From contig CAWJKP010000004.1 of assembly GCA_963843465.1 (NCBI GenBank), positions 248,001 to 312,000 of the forward strand: 64,000 nucleotides of DNA, read 5' to 3'. Positions 34,601 to 42,529 of this stretch are shown piece after piece. The position numbers and the translations under genes were made by a program. This DNA is from CAWJKP01 sp963843465 (GTDB lineage: Bacteria; Planctomycetota; Planctomycetia; Pirellulales; Thermoguttaceae). Numbering within the stretch: position 1 is the first letter of the stretch; each line of letters begins with the position of its first letter. The notes below the pieces were generated by a model that worked only from the letters and a program-made list of their open reading frames with translations, ran no database searches and had not been told where the DNA came from.

Positions 34601-35307
34601 CTGTTGGCCTCGGAGAGCACGCGGAACCCATCGCCGCCGCTGGCCGCCAGTCGCTTGACCTGCGACTGGAGGAACTGGTCGAAGGCGTTCCAGTCCTGCA
34701 CCATGTCGCCCTGGGGCGTCCGCTGGTGCAGGTTGCGGCTGCGGTCGGGATCGTACATTTCCAGGATCGCGGCCTGGGCGAAGAGGTCCGTGGCCCCCAG
34801 GCTTTGCGGATGCTGGGGGTTGCCTTCCACCTTGATCGGCCGGCCATCGATCGAGCTGACCAGCAGTCCAATCGCATGGCCGTGCGAGACAATCGCGGTG
34901 GCGAAACGCTCGGGCATCCCGGGCACGCGATTGGCGGGCCGGTGGGCGAAAGGGCGGATCTCCCGCTGCTCCCAACGGCAGCCGGTCAGCCCGGCCAGGG
35001 CCAGCGAGGCCCCCATCAACTGCATCCAACGTCGCCGGCTCAGCCCGCTGGGATCGGCTTCCGCCGGAAACTCCGCTTCCAGAAAGGCACGGAACCTCGG
35101 GGCGTCGGTCAACTCGGCCAGACTCCGCCAATGCGATTGTGGTGCAGGCGTCCCGCCTGCAACTTGCAGGGCAGGCGTCGTCCCTGCAACTTGCAGGGCA
35201 GGCGAGACGCCTGCACCACAAGACTTCGCCAACTCATGGTGGCGCGGCTCCTTAGCCCCGGCGGGCACGCCGGGCGACACGGTTGCGGGATCGTCTAGCG
35301 ATGACAT
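31677..35307 (-). CDS. actB: Alternative complex III subunit ActB, with a frame break and five repeat insertions
   Basis: The large iron-sulfur subunit. The first part (35307 to about 32580) is the molybdopterin-oxidoreductase-like domain with a twin-arginine/lipobox-like start (RRRWMQLMGASLALAGLTGC) and EMYDPDRSRNLHQRTPQG. The second part carries the [4Fe-4S] sites CIGCNACMVAC, CQQCENAPCEQVC, CVGTRYCSNNC and CTYC plus ACQQAC, and EGHRWGMSIDLSKC. One surplus base near 32577-32581 splits them: QRIGEL must continue as VREATLAQYQ. Palindromic repeats are inserted in frame at residues about 29-57 (P5), 411-422 (P8), 605-629 (P4), 697-734 (P8 pair) and, after the break, about 922-959 (P2, three copies of GPHAEREEYR). 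The start overlaps actA by 13 bases. Confidence 0.9.
32430..32543. repeat. P2 tandem array inside actB
   Basis: Three direct 30-bp units, each beginning TACTCCTCACGCTCCGCGTG, start at 32431, 32461 and 32491. An inverted half ending ACGAGTAC follows at 32520-32541. The units encode three exact GPHAEREEYR peptides in the actB frame. Confidence 0.95.
33106..33218. repeat. P8 inverted pair inside actB
   Basis: CCCTCTCCCTCCGGGAGAGG near 33107 and its complement near 33190-33215 (CCTCTCCCGGAGGGAGAGGG) are joined by GTTAGGGTGAGGGG arms. The actB frame stays open through both, encoding LSLRERVGVRG and PHPNPLPEGEG. Confidence 0.92.
33420..33494. repeat. P4 palindrome inside actB
   Basis: GTAGGACGGATTGTTAATCC pairs with GGATTAACAATCCGTCCTAC, in frame as VGRIVNPSS and DGLTIRPTG. 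The same family is in coxC and in tandem at 46891. Confidence 0.92.
34041..34077. repeat. P8 copy inside actB
   Basis: CCCTCTCCCTCCGGGAGAGG followed by GTTATGGTGAGGGG is in frame in actB as PHHNPLPEGEG. Confidence 0.9.
35138..35222. repeat. P5 palindrome inside the actB 5' end
   Basis: GTGGTGCAGGCGTCCCGCC pairs with GGCGAGACGCCTGCACCAC, with internal direct repeats of CAACTTGCAGGGCAGGCG. It is in frame and encodes CGAGVSPALQVAG and TPALQVAGGTPAPQ before the twin-arginine segment. Confidence 0.92.
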
Positions 35308-35945
35308 GTCGAACAGTCGGTCGAGGGATGGAGGTTGTTGTCCTTCCGCAGTCGCCTTCCCAAAGTGGCCTGATCCTCCTGGGGAACCCAGGTCAAGTCG
35401 GTGATACGGTCCTGAGGGCGAAGATGGGGGTCGGGATTGTGATGGCACTCCAGGCACCAGCCCATCCGCAGGGTCTTGACCTGAACCACCTGGTCCATCA
35501 TGTCCACCCGGCCGTGACAGGAGACGCAGCCCACGCCCCGGTTAACATGCGCACTATGGTCGAAATAGGCATAATCGGGGATGTCGTCAACCCGAATCCA
35601 AGGGATCGGGTTGCCCGAGGCGTAGCTCTCGCGAACCGGCTGGAGCAAAGGGCTTGTGGGCGCGATGTTAGCATGGCAGTTCATGCAGATTTCCGTGGAA
35701 GGGATGGCCGCGTGGGCCGCCTTCTCGACGGTCGTGTGGCAATAGCGGCAGTCCATCCCCAATTCGCCCGCGTGGAGACGATGGCTGAACGGTACCGGCT
35801 GTTTGGGGGAGTAGCCGACATCGGTCGTCTCGGCCGAACCGCCGTAGTAGGCGACGCCGACGGCGTACAGCGGAACGGCTACCAAGAGTATCCCGGCCAG
35901 CGGACGGAGCCGGTCAATCCACTGTGGGAAGAGGGGTCCACCCAT
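35295..35945 (-). CDS. actA: Alternative complex III pentahaem cytochrome c ActA
   Basis: A 216-aa protein with one N-terminal membrane anchor (LAGILLVAVPLYAVGVAYY) and five CxxCH sites: CRYCH, CMNCH, CVSCH, CLECH and CSTCH. GYSPKQPVPFSHRLHAGELGMDCRYCH is the standard ActA opening. It conducts electrons on the periplasmic side of ACIII. I chose the ATG at 35945 (MGGPLFPQW), which places the anchor at the very N-terminus; the frame is open further to 36038. It is the first gene of the respiratory cluster. Confidence 0.92.
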   Translation of the reverse strand: MGGPLFPQWIDRLRPLAGILLVAVPLYAVGVAYYGGSAETTDVGYSPKQPVPFSHRLHAGELGMDCRYCHTTVEKAAHAAIPSTEICMNCHANIAPTSPLLQPVRESYASGNPIPWIRVDDIPDYAYFDHSAHVNRGVGCVSCHGRVDMMDQVVQVKTLRMGWCLECHHNPDPHLRPQDRITDLTWVPQEDQATLGRRLRKDNNLHPSTDCSTCHR

Positions 35946-36092
35946 GGTTGCTGCAAATCGCGATGTGTTGTCCCGGGGGCGTCCGCAAGTTCGCGTAAAT
36001 TGTAACACGCGCCGACTTCCGGGAAAGGTACTCTCCAAGATCAGAAAGCTGCCGATAGCTGCGCGGGGGGACGGGGTGGGGGGCGAGAGTGG

Positions 36093-37385
36093 TCATGCCG
36101 CCACAGGATACCGTGGTTCGGCCTGTGCCTCCGCCAACCCGAACTGCCTTACGGCCGCCTCTGACTTTTGCTCCCACCTCGAGCTGGGACTCGTGTGCGG
36201 CACTCCGAAAGACGCTTCAAAGGCATCCTGATTTCGTCTGGCTAGCTCATTGGAGGGGTCCAAACGGAGGGCAGCCTCAAACGCCGATCTAACCAACTCC
36301 GCCGGAAAGCCGAGTTCGGTTTGTGCAATGGCTCTCCATTCCTCGAGCTGGCTTTTCGCCGTGTTAGACGCGCGCATCCCGAGTCCAATCTCGCACATGG
36401 CCCGGCACTTCTCAAACCGGTTCGTGACCAGGTAGTGGTGGGCCAGGAAGAGGTAGGGCCAGACCACAGAGGCCCCGAGGTCCACCGCTTGCTCGAAGTC
36501 GGTAATAGCACGCGGGCTAGTGCCGTACAGGAGAATCCCGCGCGCGACGAGTAGCGCATCGTTGTTCGGGTTCACCCGAAGCCCACGCGTGAAGTAGTTT
36601 ACCGCGGCCCCCACGTTCCCCAAGAACTCCTGGCAGAAGCCCAATTCGCCGACTGTCATCTCATAAGCCAACGCGCTACGTTCAACGTCTTGATCGTTCT
36701 CGATCCTCGCGAGGTTCCTTTCGAGGATCGAAATCAGGCTTCGGTACAGTTGGGCGGACTCGGCGACCGAGGCACGTCTGGCTTCGTTGATGCGAAGGAT
36801 GTCCGCTGCTCGGGCAACCACAAAGGGATCGTACTTTGCATCGTCAGCCAACACCTCCCGTGCAAGTCTCTCCGCGGCATCGGGATTGGACCCTGCCAGG
36901 GCGTGCATGTAAACCGCCCGGTAATTCGCGTTCGCCGGGTCGCTCTCCGAGGCGTGCCCGTAAAACACTGTCGCTACGTCGGGGTTTCCGGCCTCCAGCC
37001 AGATCGTTCCTCTGAGGTAGCTCAGCAGAGCGGGGGCGATGTACTCCCGCCACCGCCGAAGCAGCGTCAGGGCTCGATCCCATTCTTTGTTCTTCTGCGC
37101 CTCGACGGCCTCGATGAGTTGCTGCTGAGCCTGGGGATTCATCTCCTTTCGGCCGATCTCCGTGGGCGGTTCGCTGATGGAGTACAGGTCTTCAGAGAGC
37201 CATTGGGCCCGTTCCTCTTCAGTCCTGTTCAGAGCGTTCAACGGCGCATCGAGAGCATCGCGGACGGACTCGGCCTCGGGCGAGTCTTCCTTCCCGTCCT
37301 TGATCAGCCGGTGAAGCTCAACGAGTCCCTTCGCCGCAAGCTTGAAGCTCGGACTACCGAATTGGAAATGCGAAACCATGGTCAC
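36093..37385 (-). CDS. TPR-repeat protein, function unknown
   Basis: A 430-aa soluble protein built largely of tetratricopeptide-like helices from about residue 90 (AQQQLIEAVEAQKNKEWDRALTLLRRWREY; GNVGAAVNYFTRGLRVNPNNDALLVARGILLYG; ELVRSAFEAALRLDPSNELARRNQD). The first 85 residues are a non-TPR helical cap. There is no signal peptide or catalytic motif. The GTG start at 37385 overlaps the stop of the upstream 160-aa gene by four bases (GTGA), so the two are a coupled pair. Confidence 0.7.
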   Translation of the reverse strand: MTMVSHFQFGSPSFKLAAKGLVELHRLIKDGKEDSPEAESVRDALDAPLNALNRTEEERAQWLSEDLYSISEPPTEIGRKEMNPQAQQQLIEAVEAQKNKEWDRALTLLRRWREYIAPALLSYLRGTIWLEAGNPDVATVFYGHASESDPANANYRAVYMHALAGSNPDAAERLAREVLADDAKYDPFVVARAADILRINEARRASVAESAQLYRSLISILERNLARIENDQDVERSALAYEMTVGELGFCQEFLGNVGAAVNYFTRGLRVNPNNDALLVARGILLYGTSPRAITDFEQAVDLGASVVWPYLFLAHHYLVTNRFEKCRAMCEIGLGMRASNTAKSQLEEWRAIAQTELGFPAELVRSAFEAALRLDPSNELARRNQDAFEASFGVPHTSPSSRWEQKSEAAVRQFGLAEAQAEPRYPVAA

Positions 37386-37864
37386 GTCTCGTCAATCCGC
37401 CATGCGGTGCGGGTGTTCTCAAGGTCTTTCTGGTACTGGCCCAACGGGACGACCTGGACGGGAGCAATTACGCCATGGGTAACCGGGGATTGCCCCTGGT
37501 CGGGGATCAACTCCAGCCTGTTCGCACATACGCCATTTTGGAACGGTCCAACTCCCATGGTGAAGCAGGAGATGCTATTCGAAGCGGCTGCTCCCGGCCT
37601 GATGTGCCGAAGTCGCTTCGGGATTCGGTTAATTTTTAGATTCCGCCAGCCGGGAACGACGGACATCCCGCTCCTATCGAGGACCACGTTCCCGGCCACG
37701 TCAACCGTGATGTCGATCCCCCGGCGGGCTCCAAGCTCGGAGGAACTGGTCGATCCCGTGACAGGCAGATTATCCGCCGGGTTCCGCTTCATGGCTCGGT
37801 ACATCTTCGGCGGCTGGATCCGTCGTCGAACCGGTGCGGCAGTCGGTAAACTCATATATGTCAT
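37382..37864 (-). CDS. Hypothetical 160-aa protein coupled to the TPR gene
   Basis: A basic protein with an N-terminal disordered stretch and a beta-rich segment (GIDITVDVAGNVVLDRSGMSVVPGW), then NLKINRIPKRLRHIRPGAAASNSISCFTMGVGPFQNGVCANRLELIPDQGQSPVTHGVIAPVQVVPLGQYQKDLENTR spread over the C-terminal half. No family is recognised. Its stop overlaps the GTG of the TPR gene. The tight coupling suggests a shared, perhaps accessory, role. Confidence 0.55.
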   Translation of the reverse strand: MTYMSLPTAAPVRRRIQPPKMYRAMKRNPADNLPVTGSTSSSELGARRGIDITVDVAGNVVLDRSGMSVVPGWRNLKINRIPKRLRHIRPGAAASNSISCFTMGVGPFQNGVCANRLELIPDQGQSPVTHGVIAPVQVVPLGQYQKDLENTRTAWRIDET

Positions 37865-37934
37865 CGTACCGATCCGTTCCCGGGAGTGCTAGGCGGCCGT
37901 TCCATTGGTTCGGGCGAGCCCTAGACTTTGCGGC

Positions 37935-37999
37935 GTAGGTTATGCTTTAGCATAACATTTTGCCCTGTAAGACTTTGTGTTATGCTAAAGCATAACCTA
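37935..37999. repeat. P12 palindrome overlapping the hemL stop
   Basis: GCGTAGGTTATGCTTTAGCA pairs with TGCTAAAGCATAACCTACGC. Each arm also contains the self-complementary GTTATGCTTTAGCATAAC. The hemL stop codon lies in the right arm. Confidence 0.88.
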
Positions 38000-39283
38000 C
38001 GCGAGTTCCTTCAGGACCTCCCGGGCTGCCGCAATCGTCTGGTCCACCTGCTCGCCGGTATGGGCCGTGGAAAGAAACAGGGCTTCAAACTGGCTGCACG
38101 GGAAATAAACGCCGCGCTCGATCATGCCCCAGAAGAACCGGGCGTAACGCCGTGTGTCGCAGCGGCTGGCTACATCCCAATCGGTCACCGGTTCGGGATT
38201 GAAGAAGAGCGTCATCATCGACCCGCAGCGGCCGACCGTGCAGCCCAGCCCCGCGGTGCGGGCGGCACCGGCCAGCCCGTCGGCCAGCCGGGCGGAGAGC
38301 TGCTCGAGTTGCGGATAGGGGTTCGTGTCGCGGAGGATCCTCAGCGTGGCGATGCCGGCGGCCGTGGCCAAGGGATTGCCGCTGAGCGTGCCGGCCTGAA
38401 AAACCTTGCCGGCCGGCAGCACGTGGTCCATGATCTCGGCCCGTCCGCCATAGGCCCCCACCGGCAGTCCGCCGCCGATGACCTTGCCCAGCGTGGTCAG
38501 CTCCGGATGAATGCCCAGGACCTCCTGGGCCCCGCCCAGGGCTACGCGGAACCCGGTCATCACCTCGTCGCAAATCAAAATCGCCCCGTGCCGCCTCGTC
38601 TCCTCCCGCAGGGCGTCGAGGAACGCCACCGTGGGCCGCACGCAACCCATGTTTCCCACCACGGGCTCGAAGATCACCGCGGCGATCCGCGGACCGTGCT
38701 CGGCGAACGCGGCGGCCAGGCCCGCCGGGTCGTTGTAGCGCAGGACCAGCGTGTCGTGGGCCGTGCCGGCCGTCACGCCGGGCGAGTTGGGCACTCCCAA
38801 GGTCGCCGCCGAACTGCCGGCAGCCACCAGCAAACTATCGGCGTGTCCATGATAATTGCCGGCAAACTTGACGATCATCTCCCGGCCGGTGAAACCCCGC
38901 GCCAGGCGGATGGCGCTCATCGTGGCCTCGGTCCCCGAGTTGACCAGTCGCACCTTCTCAATGGAGGGGACCGCCCTGACGATCAGCTCGGCCAGCTCGC
39001 TCTCGGCCTCGGTTGGCGCCCCGAAACTCGTCCCGCGGCACAGGGCCGCCTCGACCGCCGCGACCACCTGCGGGTGCCCGTGGCCGAGGATCATCGGGCC
39101 CCACGAGAGGATGTAGTCGAGGTAGCGGTTGCCATCGAGGTCGTACAGCCAGGCCCCTTCCGCCCGGTCGATGAAGATCGGCTCGCCGCCGACGCCTCCG
39201 AACGCCCTCGCCGGGCTGTTGACCCCGCCGGGCATCAGGCCTTTCGCCCGGGCGTACGCCAGGTGACTGCTGGTGTGATTCAT
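37997..39283 (-). CDS. hemL: Glutamate-1-semialdehyde 2,1-aminomutase
   Basis: A 428-aa PLP enzyme that makes 5-aminolevulinate in the C5 haem pathway. Motifs are GLMPGGVNSPARAFGGVGGEPIF, LSWGPMILGHGHPQVV, RLVNSGTEATMSAIRLARGFTGREMIVKFAGNYHGHADSLLV, LICDEVMTGFRVALGGAQ and the lysine region TTLGKVIGGGLPVGAYGG. GTLSGNPLATAAGIATL is also intact. Haem supply fits the cytochrome-rich cluster close by, although it is not in the same operon. Its stop is contributed by repeat P12. Confidence 0.95.
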   Translation of the reverse strand: MNHTSSHLAYARAKGLMPGGVNSPARAFGGVGGEPIFIDRAEGAWLYDLDGNRYLDYILSWGPMILGHGHPQVVAAVEAALCRGTSFGAPTEAESELAELIVRAVPSIEKVRLVNSGTEATMSAIRLARGFTGREMIVKFAGNYHGHADSLLVAAGSSAATLGVPNSPGVTAGTAHDTLVLRYNDPAGLAAAFAEHGPRIAAVIFEPVVGNMGCVRPTVAFLDALREETRRHGAILICDEVMTGFRVALGGAQEVLGIHPELTTLGKVIGGGLPVGAYGGRAEIMDHVLPAGKVFQAGTLSGNPLATAAGIATLRILRDTNPYPQLEQLSARLADGLAGAARTAGLGCTVGRCGSMMTLFFNPEPVTDWDVASRCDTRRYARFFWGMIERGVYFPCSQFEALFLSTAHTGEQVDQTIAAAREVLKELA

Positions 39284-39289
39284 GCCGTG

Positions 39290-39540
39290 ATCTTAGCGTG
39301 CGGAGTGGGGAGTGGGGAGTGGGGAACGGCAGACGGGGGACGGCAGGCGGGGTCGGGGGACGCGGTGTTGGCCTCGGAAGTCTCACGACGTTGGCCTCGG
39401 AAGTCTCACGACGTTGGCCTCGGAAGTCTCACGACGTTGGCCTCGGAAGTCTCACGACTTCCGCTACGCAGGTAGCGGAATGCGTGAGCATTCCGTGAGC
39501 ATTCTGCGACTACAAATTCATGCCGGCCGCGTCGGTCCGG
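39290..39540. repeat. 23-bp tandem repeats (four units) and G-rich simple repeat
   Basis: Units starting GTTGGCCTCGGAAGTCTCAC occur at 39367, 39390, 39413 and 39436, each 23 bases and identical by eye. A GTGGGGAGTGGGGAACGGC-rich stretch precedes them. AATGCGTGAGCATTCCGTGA hairpins follow. No spacers are present. Confidence 0.88.
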
Positions 39541-39672
39541 GCTTTAGGTAGGCCCCCGTCCCCCGAATCCCGTCGCCCCCGTCCCCCAACCCTCCGGCCC
39601 CGAGCCCTGCTTGACGGCTCAGGGCGGCTTTGCCATACTCGTACAAAGCACGCCGCCCCCGAGGTGACCGCC

Positions 39673-40890
39673 ATGTCCAGTGCCGCCGAGCAAACTTCCC
39701 AGACGATCGAAAATCGCTACGCCGCGCGGTTGAAGCGGTATGTCGCCGCCATGCGGAACGAGAAGCCGGACAGGGTTCCCATCCGGCCGTTCGTGGCGGA
39801 GTTCACGGCCAAGTACTGCGGCATGACGTTGCAGGAGGTCAGCGGCGACTATGAAAAGGCCTTTCTCGCCGCCCGCCGCTGTGCGGCCGATTACGACTGG
39901 GACGCCGTCGTGGGCAACATGGTCTACGGCTGGATGGGACTGGTCAAAGCGATCGGGCTGCGGTACTACGCGGTCCCCGGCATCGAAGTCCCGCACGACA
40001 CGGCCTTCCAATACCTCGAGCCGGCCGAAGCGGACGCCTGGATGCGGCCCGACGAGTACGACGCCCTGATTGCGGACCCCACGGGCTACCTGTTCAACGT
40101 CTGGCTGCCCCGCGTCTCCACCGAGGTGGCGCCCATCGGCCAGGCGAGCACTTTCCGCAACAACATGTCGTTCCTCAAGGGCGGCATGGCGATGCTCCAG
40201 TATTTCAACGGTTTCGGCCGCCAGGCGGCCCTGTTGCGGAGCGAGTCGGGGACGGTTTCGGCGATCTCCGGCATCCTCAAGGCCCCCTTCGACATCCTCG
40301 CCGACAAGCTGCGAGGCTACCGGGGGCTGTGCATGGACGTTTTCCGCCAGCCCGACAAGGTGCAGAAGGCATGCGAAGCCCTGGCCCCGCACCTCTGTCA
40401 CGTGGCCCGCTCCGGCGCCGACCCCCAGAAGAATGTTCCCATCGGGCTCTGGATGCACCGCGGCTGCGTCCCGTTCGTCTCGCCGCAGCAGTTCGCCCGG
40501 TTTTACTGGCCCACGCTTCGCGAGATCATCGAGGAGCTCTGGTCGCACGGCTTCCAGACCTTGTTCTACGCCGAGGGCGACTGGACGGCCAACCTGGCGT
40601 CGATCGCCGAGCTGCCCGAGCGGAGCATCGTGTTCCATGTCGACCGCAGCGACCCCGGCCAGGTGGCGAAAATGCTCAAGGGGAAGTTTGCCATCAGCGG
40701 CGGGATGCCCAACGACCTGTTGGCCTTCGGCAAGCCGGACGACATCCGGGCGGCGGCGAAGCAGCTCATCGACACGTTGGGCCGCGACGGCGGCTACATC
40801 ATGGACGCCTCGGCCATCATGCAGGACGACACCAGCGCCGAAAATCTCCGCGTGCTGACCGAGTTTACCCGAGAGTATGGGGCGTATTGA
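39673..40890 (+). CDS. Uroporphyrinogen decarboxylase family protein
   Basis: A 405-aa protein of the URO-D superfamily (barrel), with MRNEKPDRVPIRPFVAEFTAKYCG, YFNGFGRQ, IGLWMHRGCVPFVSPQQFARFYWPTLREIIEELWSHGFQTLFYAEGDW, FHVDRSDP and FAISGGMPNDLLAFG. It lacks the substrate-binding HxxR-type signature of true HemE near the N-terminus. It is more like the planctomycete or anaerobe methyltransferase-related URO-D paralogues (MtaA-like), whose substrate here is unknown. The ATG at 39673 has GAGGTGA upstream. A small 58-aa gene follows after repeats. Confidence 0.78.
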   Translation: MSSAAEQTSQTIENRYAARLKRYVAAMRNEKPDRVPIRPFVAEFTAKYCGMTLQEVSGDYEKAFLAARRCAADYDWDAVVGNMVYGWMGLVKAIGLRYYAVPGIEVPHDTAFQYLEPAEADAWMRPDEYDALIADPTGYLFNVWLPRVSTEVAPIGQASTFRNNMSFLKGGMAMLQYFNGFGRQAALLRSESGTVSAISGILKAPFDILADKLRGYRGLCMDVFRQPDKVQKACEALAPHLCHVARSGADPQKNVPIGLWMHRGCVPFVSPQQFARFYWPTLREIIEELWSHGFQTLFYAEGDWTANLASIAELPERSIVFHVDRSDPGQVAKMLKGKFAISGGMPNDLLAFGKPDDIRAAAKQLIDTLGRDGGYIMDASAIMQDDTSAENLRVLTEFTREYGAY

Positions 40891-41072
40891 GAAGTTAGGA
40901 GTTAGAAGTTAGGAGTTAGAAGGGAGTGCCCGGATTGGCCGTGACTCCCGAATCGCTTGGCCACGTTCCTCCATACGTTAGTTCGCGTTCATGTAAGCAG
41001 GGTCTGTCGCGGGACCCCATTTCTTATTCTGACTCCTGGCTCCTGTCTTCTAACTCCTAGAGGAGAGAACCC
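40891..41072. repeat. GTTAGGAGTTAGAAG-type inverted repeat
   Basis: GAAGTTAGGAGTTAGAAG near 40892 is complementary to CTTCTAACTCCTAG near 41047-41060. It lies between the URO-D gene and a small ORF. Confidence 0.6.
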
Positions 41073-41249
41073 ATGTCCATGACCCAACCGCCAACCGCCG
41101 AGCGCCGGCCGGGCGTCTGCGTTCCCTGGGAAGAGAAGCTCAAAGAGTGGCCGCCTATCAACGGCGACCAGGAAATGGTCAAGCGGGTCTGGGAGGAGAT
41201 CGACGCCCTGGGGTACATGTACATCTGGCAGGTGCTCTTGTCTTTCTGA
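41073..41249 (+). CDS. 58-aa ORF with strong ribosome site, possibly truncated
   Basis: AGAGGAGAGAACCC precedes the ATG at 41073. The peptide reads TAERRPGVCVPWEEKLKEWP and continues DQEMVKRVWEEIDALGYMYIWQVLLSF. It is amphipathic, Trp-rich and unlike any family that I recognise. The stop lies where a dispersed repeat (GGGCCTGTAAAACAATAAGT) begins, so the original C-terminus may have been lost to repeat insertion. It could be an operon partner of the URO-D-like gene. Confidence 0.45.
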   Translation: MSMTQPPTAERRPGVCVPWEEKLKEWPPINGDQEMVKRVWEEIDALGYMYIWQVLLSF

Positions 41250-41275
41250 GGGCCTGTAAAACAATAAGTCGGGCA

Positions 41276-41326
41276 AATATGAAAGAGCAAGGGCGCTTTG
41301 CTTCCTTGCTCTTTCATACGTTGGCG
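41276..41326. repeat. Hairpin ATGAAAGAGCAAGG/CCTTGCTCTTTCAT
   Basis: A perfect 14-bp inverted repeat with an 11-base loop, in the gap after the 58-aa ORF. There is no T run, so it is not a canonical terminator. Confidence 0.7.
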
Positions 41327-41482
41327 CCAAGTACGGGAGCATTGCCTTGCACTGGGATGCCGTGCTCTTAGTTTGGTATGGGGCGATGCCAACCCTACTT
41401 CGCTTGTGGGATCAACCACTAGGCAGCGACCTTCGGGCCGGGGTAGAATAGGGGCATTGGGTTTCCTCGCCCGGAGAACTTT

Positions 41483-41833
41483 ATGAGCACCGTGGCCGTC
41501 CACCTTGACCGTTTGTTGGAGCCGATTGCCTGCTGTTTCTCGCCGGAGGTCGCCGCCAAAGTGGCCGATCTGCGAGCGGACGACGCAATGCAGAGCCGAA
41601 TCGACTATCTGGCCGACCATGCTAACGAAGGACTGATTGAGGATGCGCACGGTCTGGAGAGCAATTGGCGGAGGCGACGGACCGGTCGAGCTATGGAGTT
41701 CGGGAAGGATGTCAAGCGCGAACCTATTTTGGAAAGACAACGACGCCTTGTTGAAGATCCAAATTTGGTTTCTTCTTCGGTTCGGCAATACCTAGAGCCC
41801 GAAACAGAGCATACGCCGTCACGTAGGCGATGA
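41483..41833 (+). pseudogene. Truncated planctomycete small hypothetical protein
   Basis: The first 53 residues (SPEVAAKVADLRADDAMQSRIDYLADHANEGLIED) match, from memory, a common 80-90 aa planctomycete protein of unknown role, but the normal E-E-R-x-E-Y-E continuation is replaced by unrelated basic sequence (ESNWRRRRTGRAME). The 116-aa frame is therefore best read as an N-terminal half joined to foreign DNA. It overlaps the end of the immunity-like gene on the other strand. Confidence 0.5.
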
Positions 41834-42097
41834 GCGTATTATCCGTATCTACCTCATGTCCCTCAATGCAGCCTACGTGAACCCTCACGCCTCGTGGGAA
41901 ATACTCTCGCTTCGGGATGTGTTCGAGGACATATTCGATTCCAAAACGGGCTCCGCTTCGCCAGCGATTGGCATAAACGTCGTCGAAGTCTACTTGAACG
42001 CCACCGCTGCTATCGACGTTTTCCACATCTAAAGTTACTCGGCCGAAATATCCCCGCGCGCAGCTTGCTTTGCGATCTTGAATTCGCCGCGTGCCAT
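41724..42097 (-). CDS. Immunity-like partner of the orphan toxin domain, with a frame break
   Basis: The ATG at 42097 has GGAGCGGAGGATC upstream and starts MARGEFKIAKQA. One missing base near 42058-42066 leads into ARGYFGRVTLDVENVDSSGGVQ, DVYANRWRSGARFGIEYVLEH and CIEGHEVDTDNTLIAYVTAYALFRALG. The total of about 124 aa, its beta-alpha-beta pattern and its position directly after the toxin-like gene fit an immunity protein of the kind with an elongation-factor-like fold. This is inference from context and recalled similarity. No membrane segment. Confidence 0.55.
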
Positions 42098-42114
42098 GCA
42101 AGGATCCTCCGCTC

Positions 42115-42522
42115 CTAGTCTTTGGTGGCGGGTGGCGTCATGCCAACTGCCGCCAGATCTTCGAGCGTTAGCGATCTACCTTCGCGATAAAAGACAGTGT
42201 TCCTGAACCAAAGTGGGTTAAGGACGATCTGCTGGAGCTCATACGATGTATAACGATCGACGAATTCTTCTGGATTACCAGCTAGAGCGTCAGCTATATC
42301 CACGCCGTCGAGGTTAAAGTGGATTCGTCCTCCAGCACGAAGCGTATTCGATACTACCTGGTAAAACGCTTGCCCCCATCCCTCGGCGTCCTCATAAAGC
42401 CCCAATTCCTCCCACTGGCTCATGTACGAGGCGTTCAATCGTGCGGAAAATTCTTCGAGTCCAGCAGCTTTGATACCAAGCGCTATGTCGCACATCAAAG
42501 CGGTTTCTCTCGAGCTCAACAA
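42115..42522 (-). CDS. Orphan polymorphic-toxin C-terminal domain (Rhs/CDI-like tail)
   Basis: About 135 aa. The sequence from about residue 60 (GGRIHFNLDGVDIADALAG, FVDRYTSYELQQIVLNP, WFRNTVFYREGRSLTLEDLAAVGM) resembles tails of Rhs-type or contact-dependent toxins. There is no signal, RHS repeat or delivery domain. The frame upstream closes at 42529, so it is either a truncated toxin gene or an orphan tail cassette. It is followed at 18 bases by an immunity-like gene. Confidence 0.55.
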   Translation of the reverse strand: MLSSRETALMCDIALGIKAAGLEEFSARLNASYMSQWEELGLYEDAEGWGQAFYQVVSNTLRAGGRIHFNLDGVDIADALAGNPEEFVDRYTSYELQQIVLNPLWFRNTVFYREGRSLTLEDLAAVGMTPPATKD

Positions 42523-42529
42523 CGCTCGT

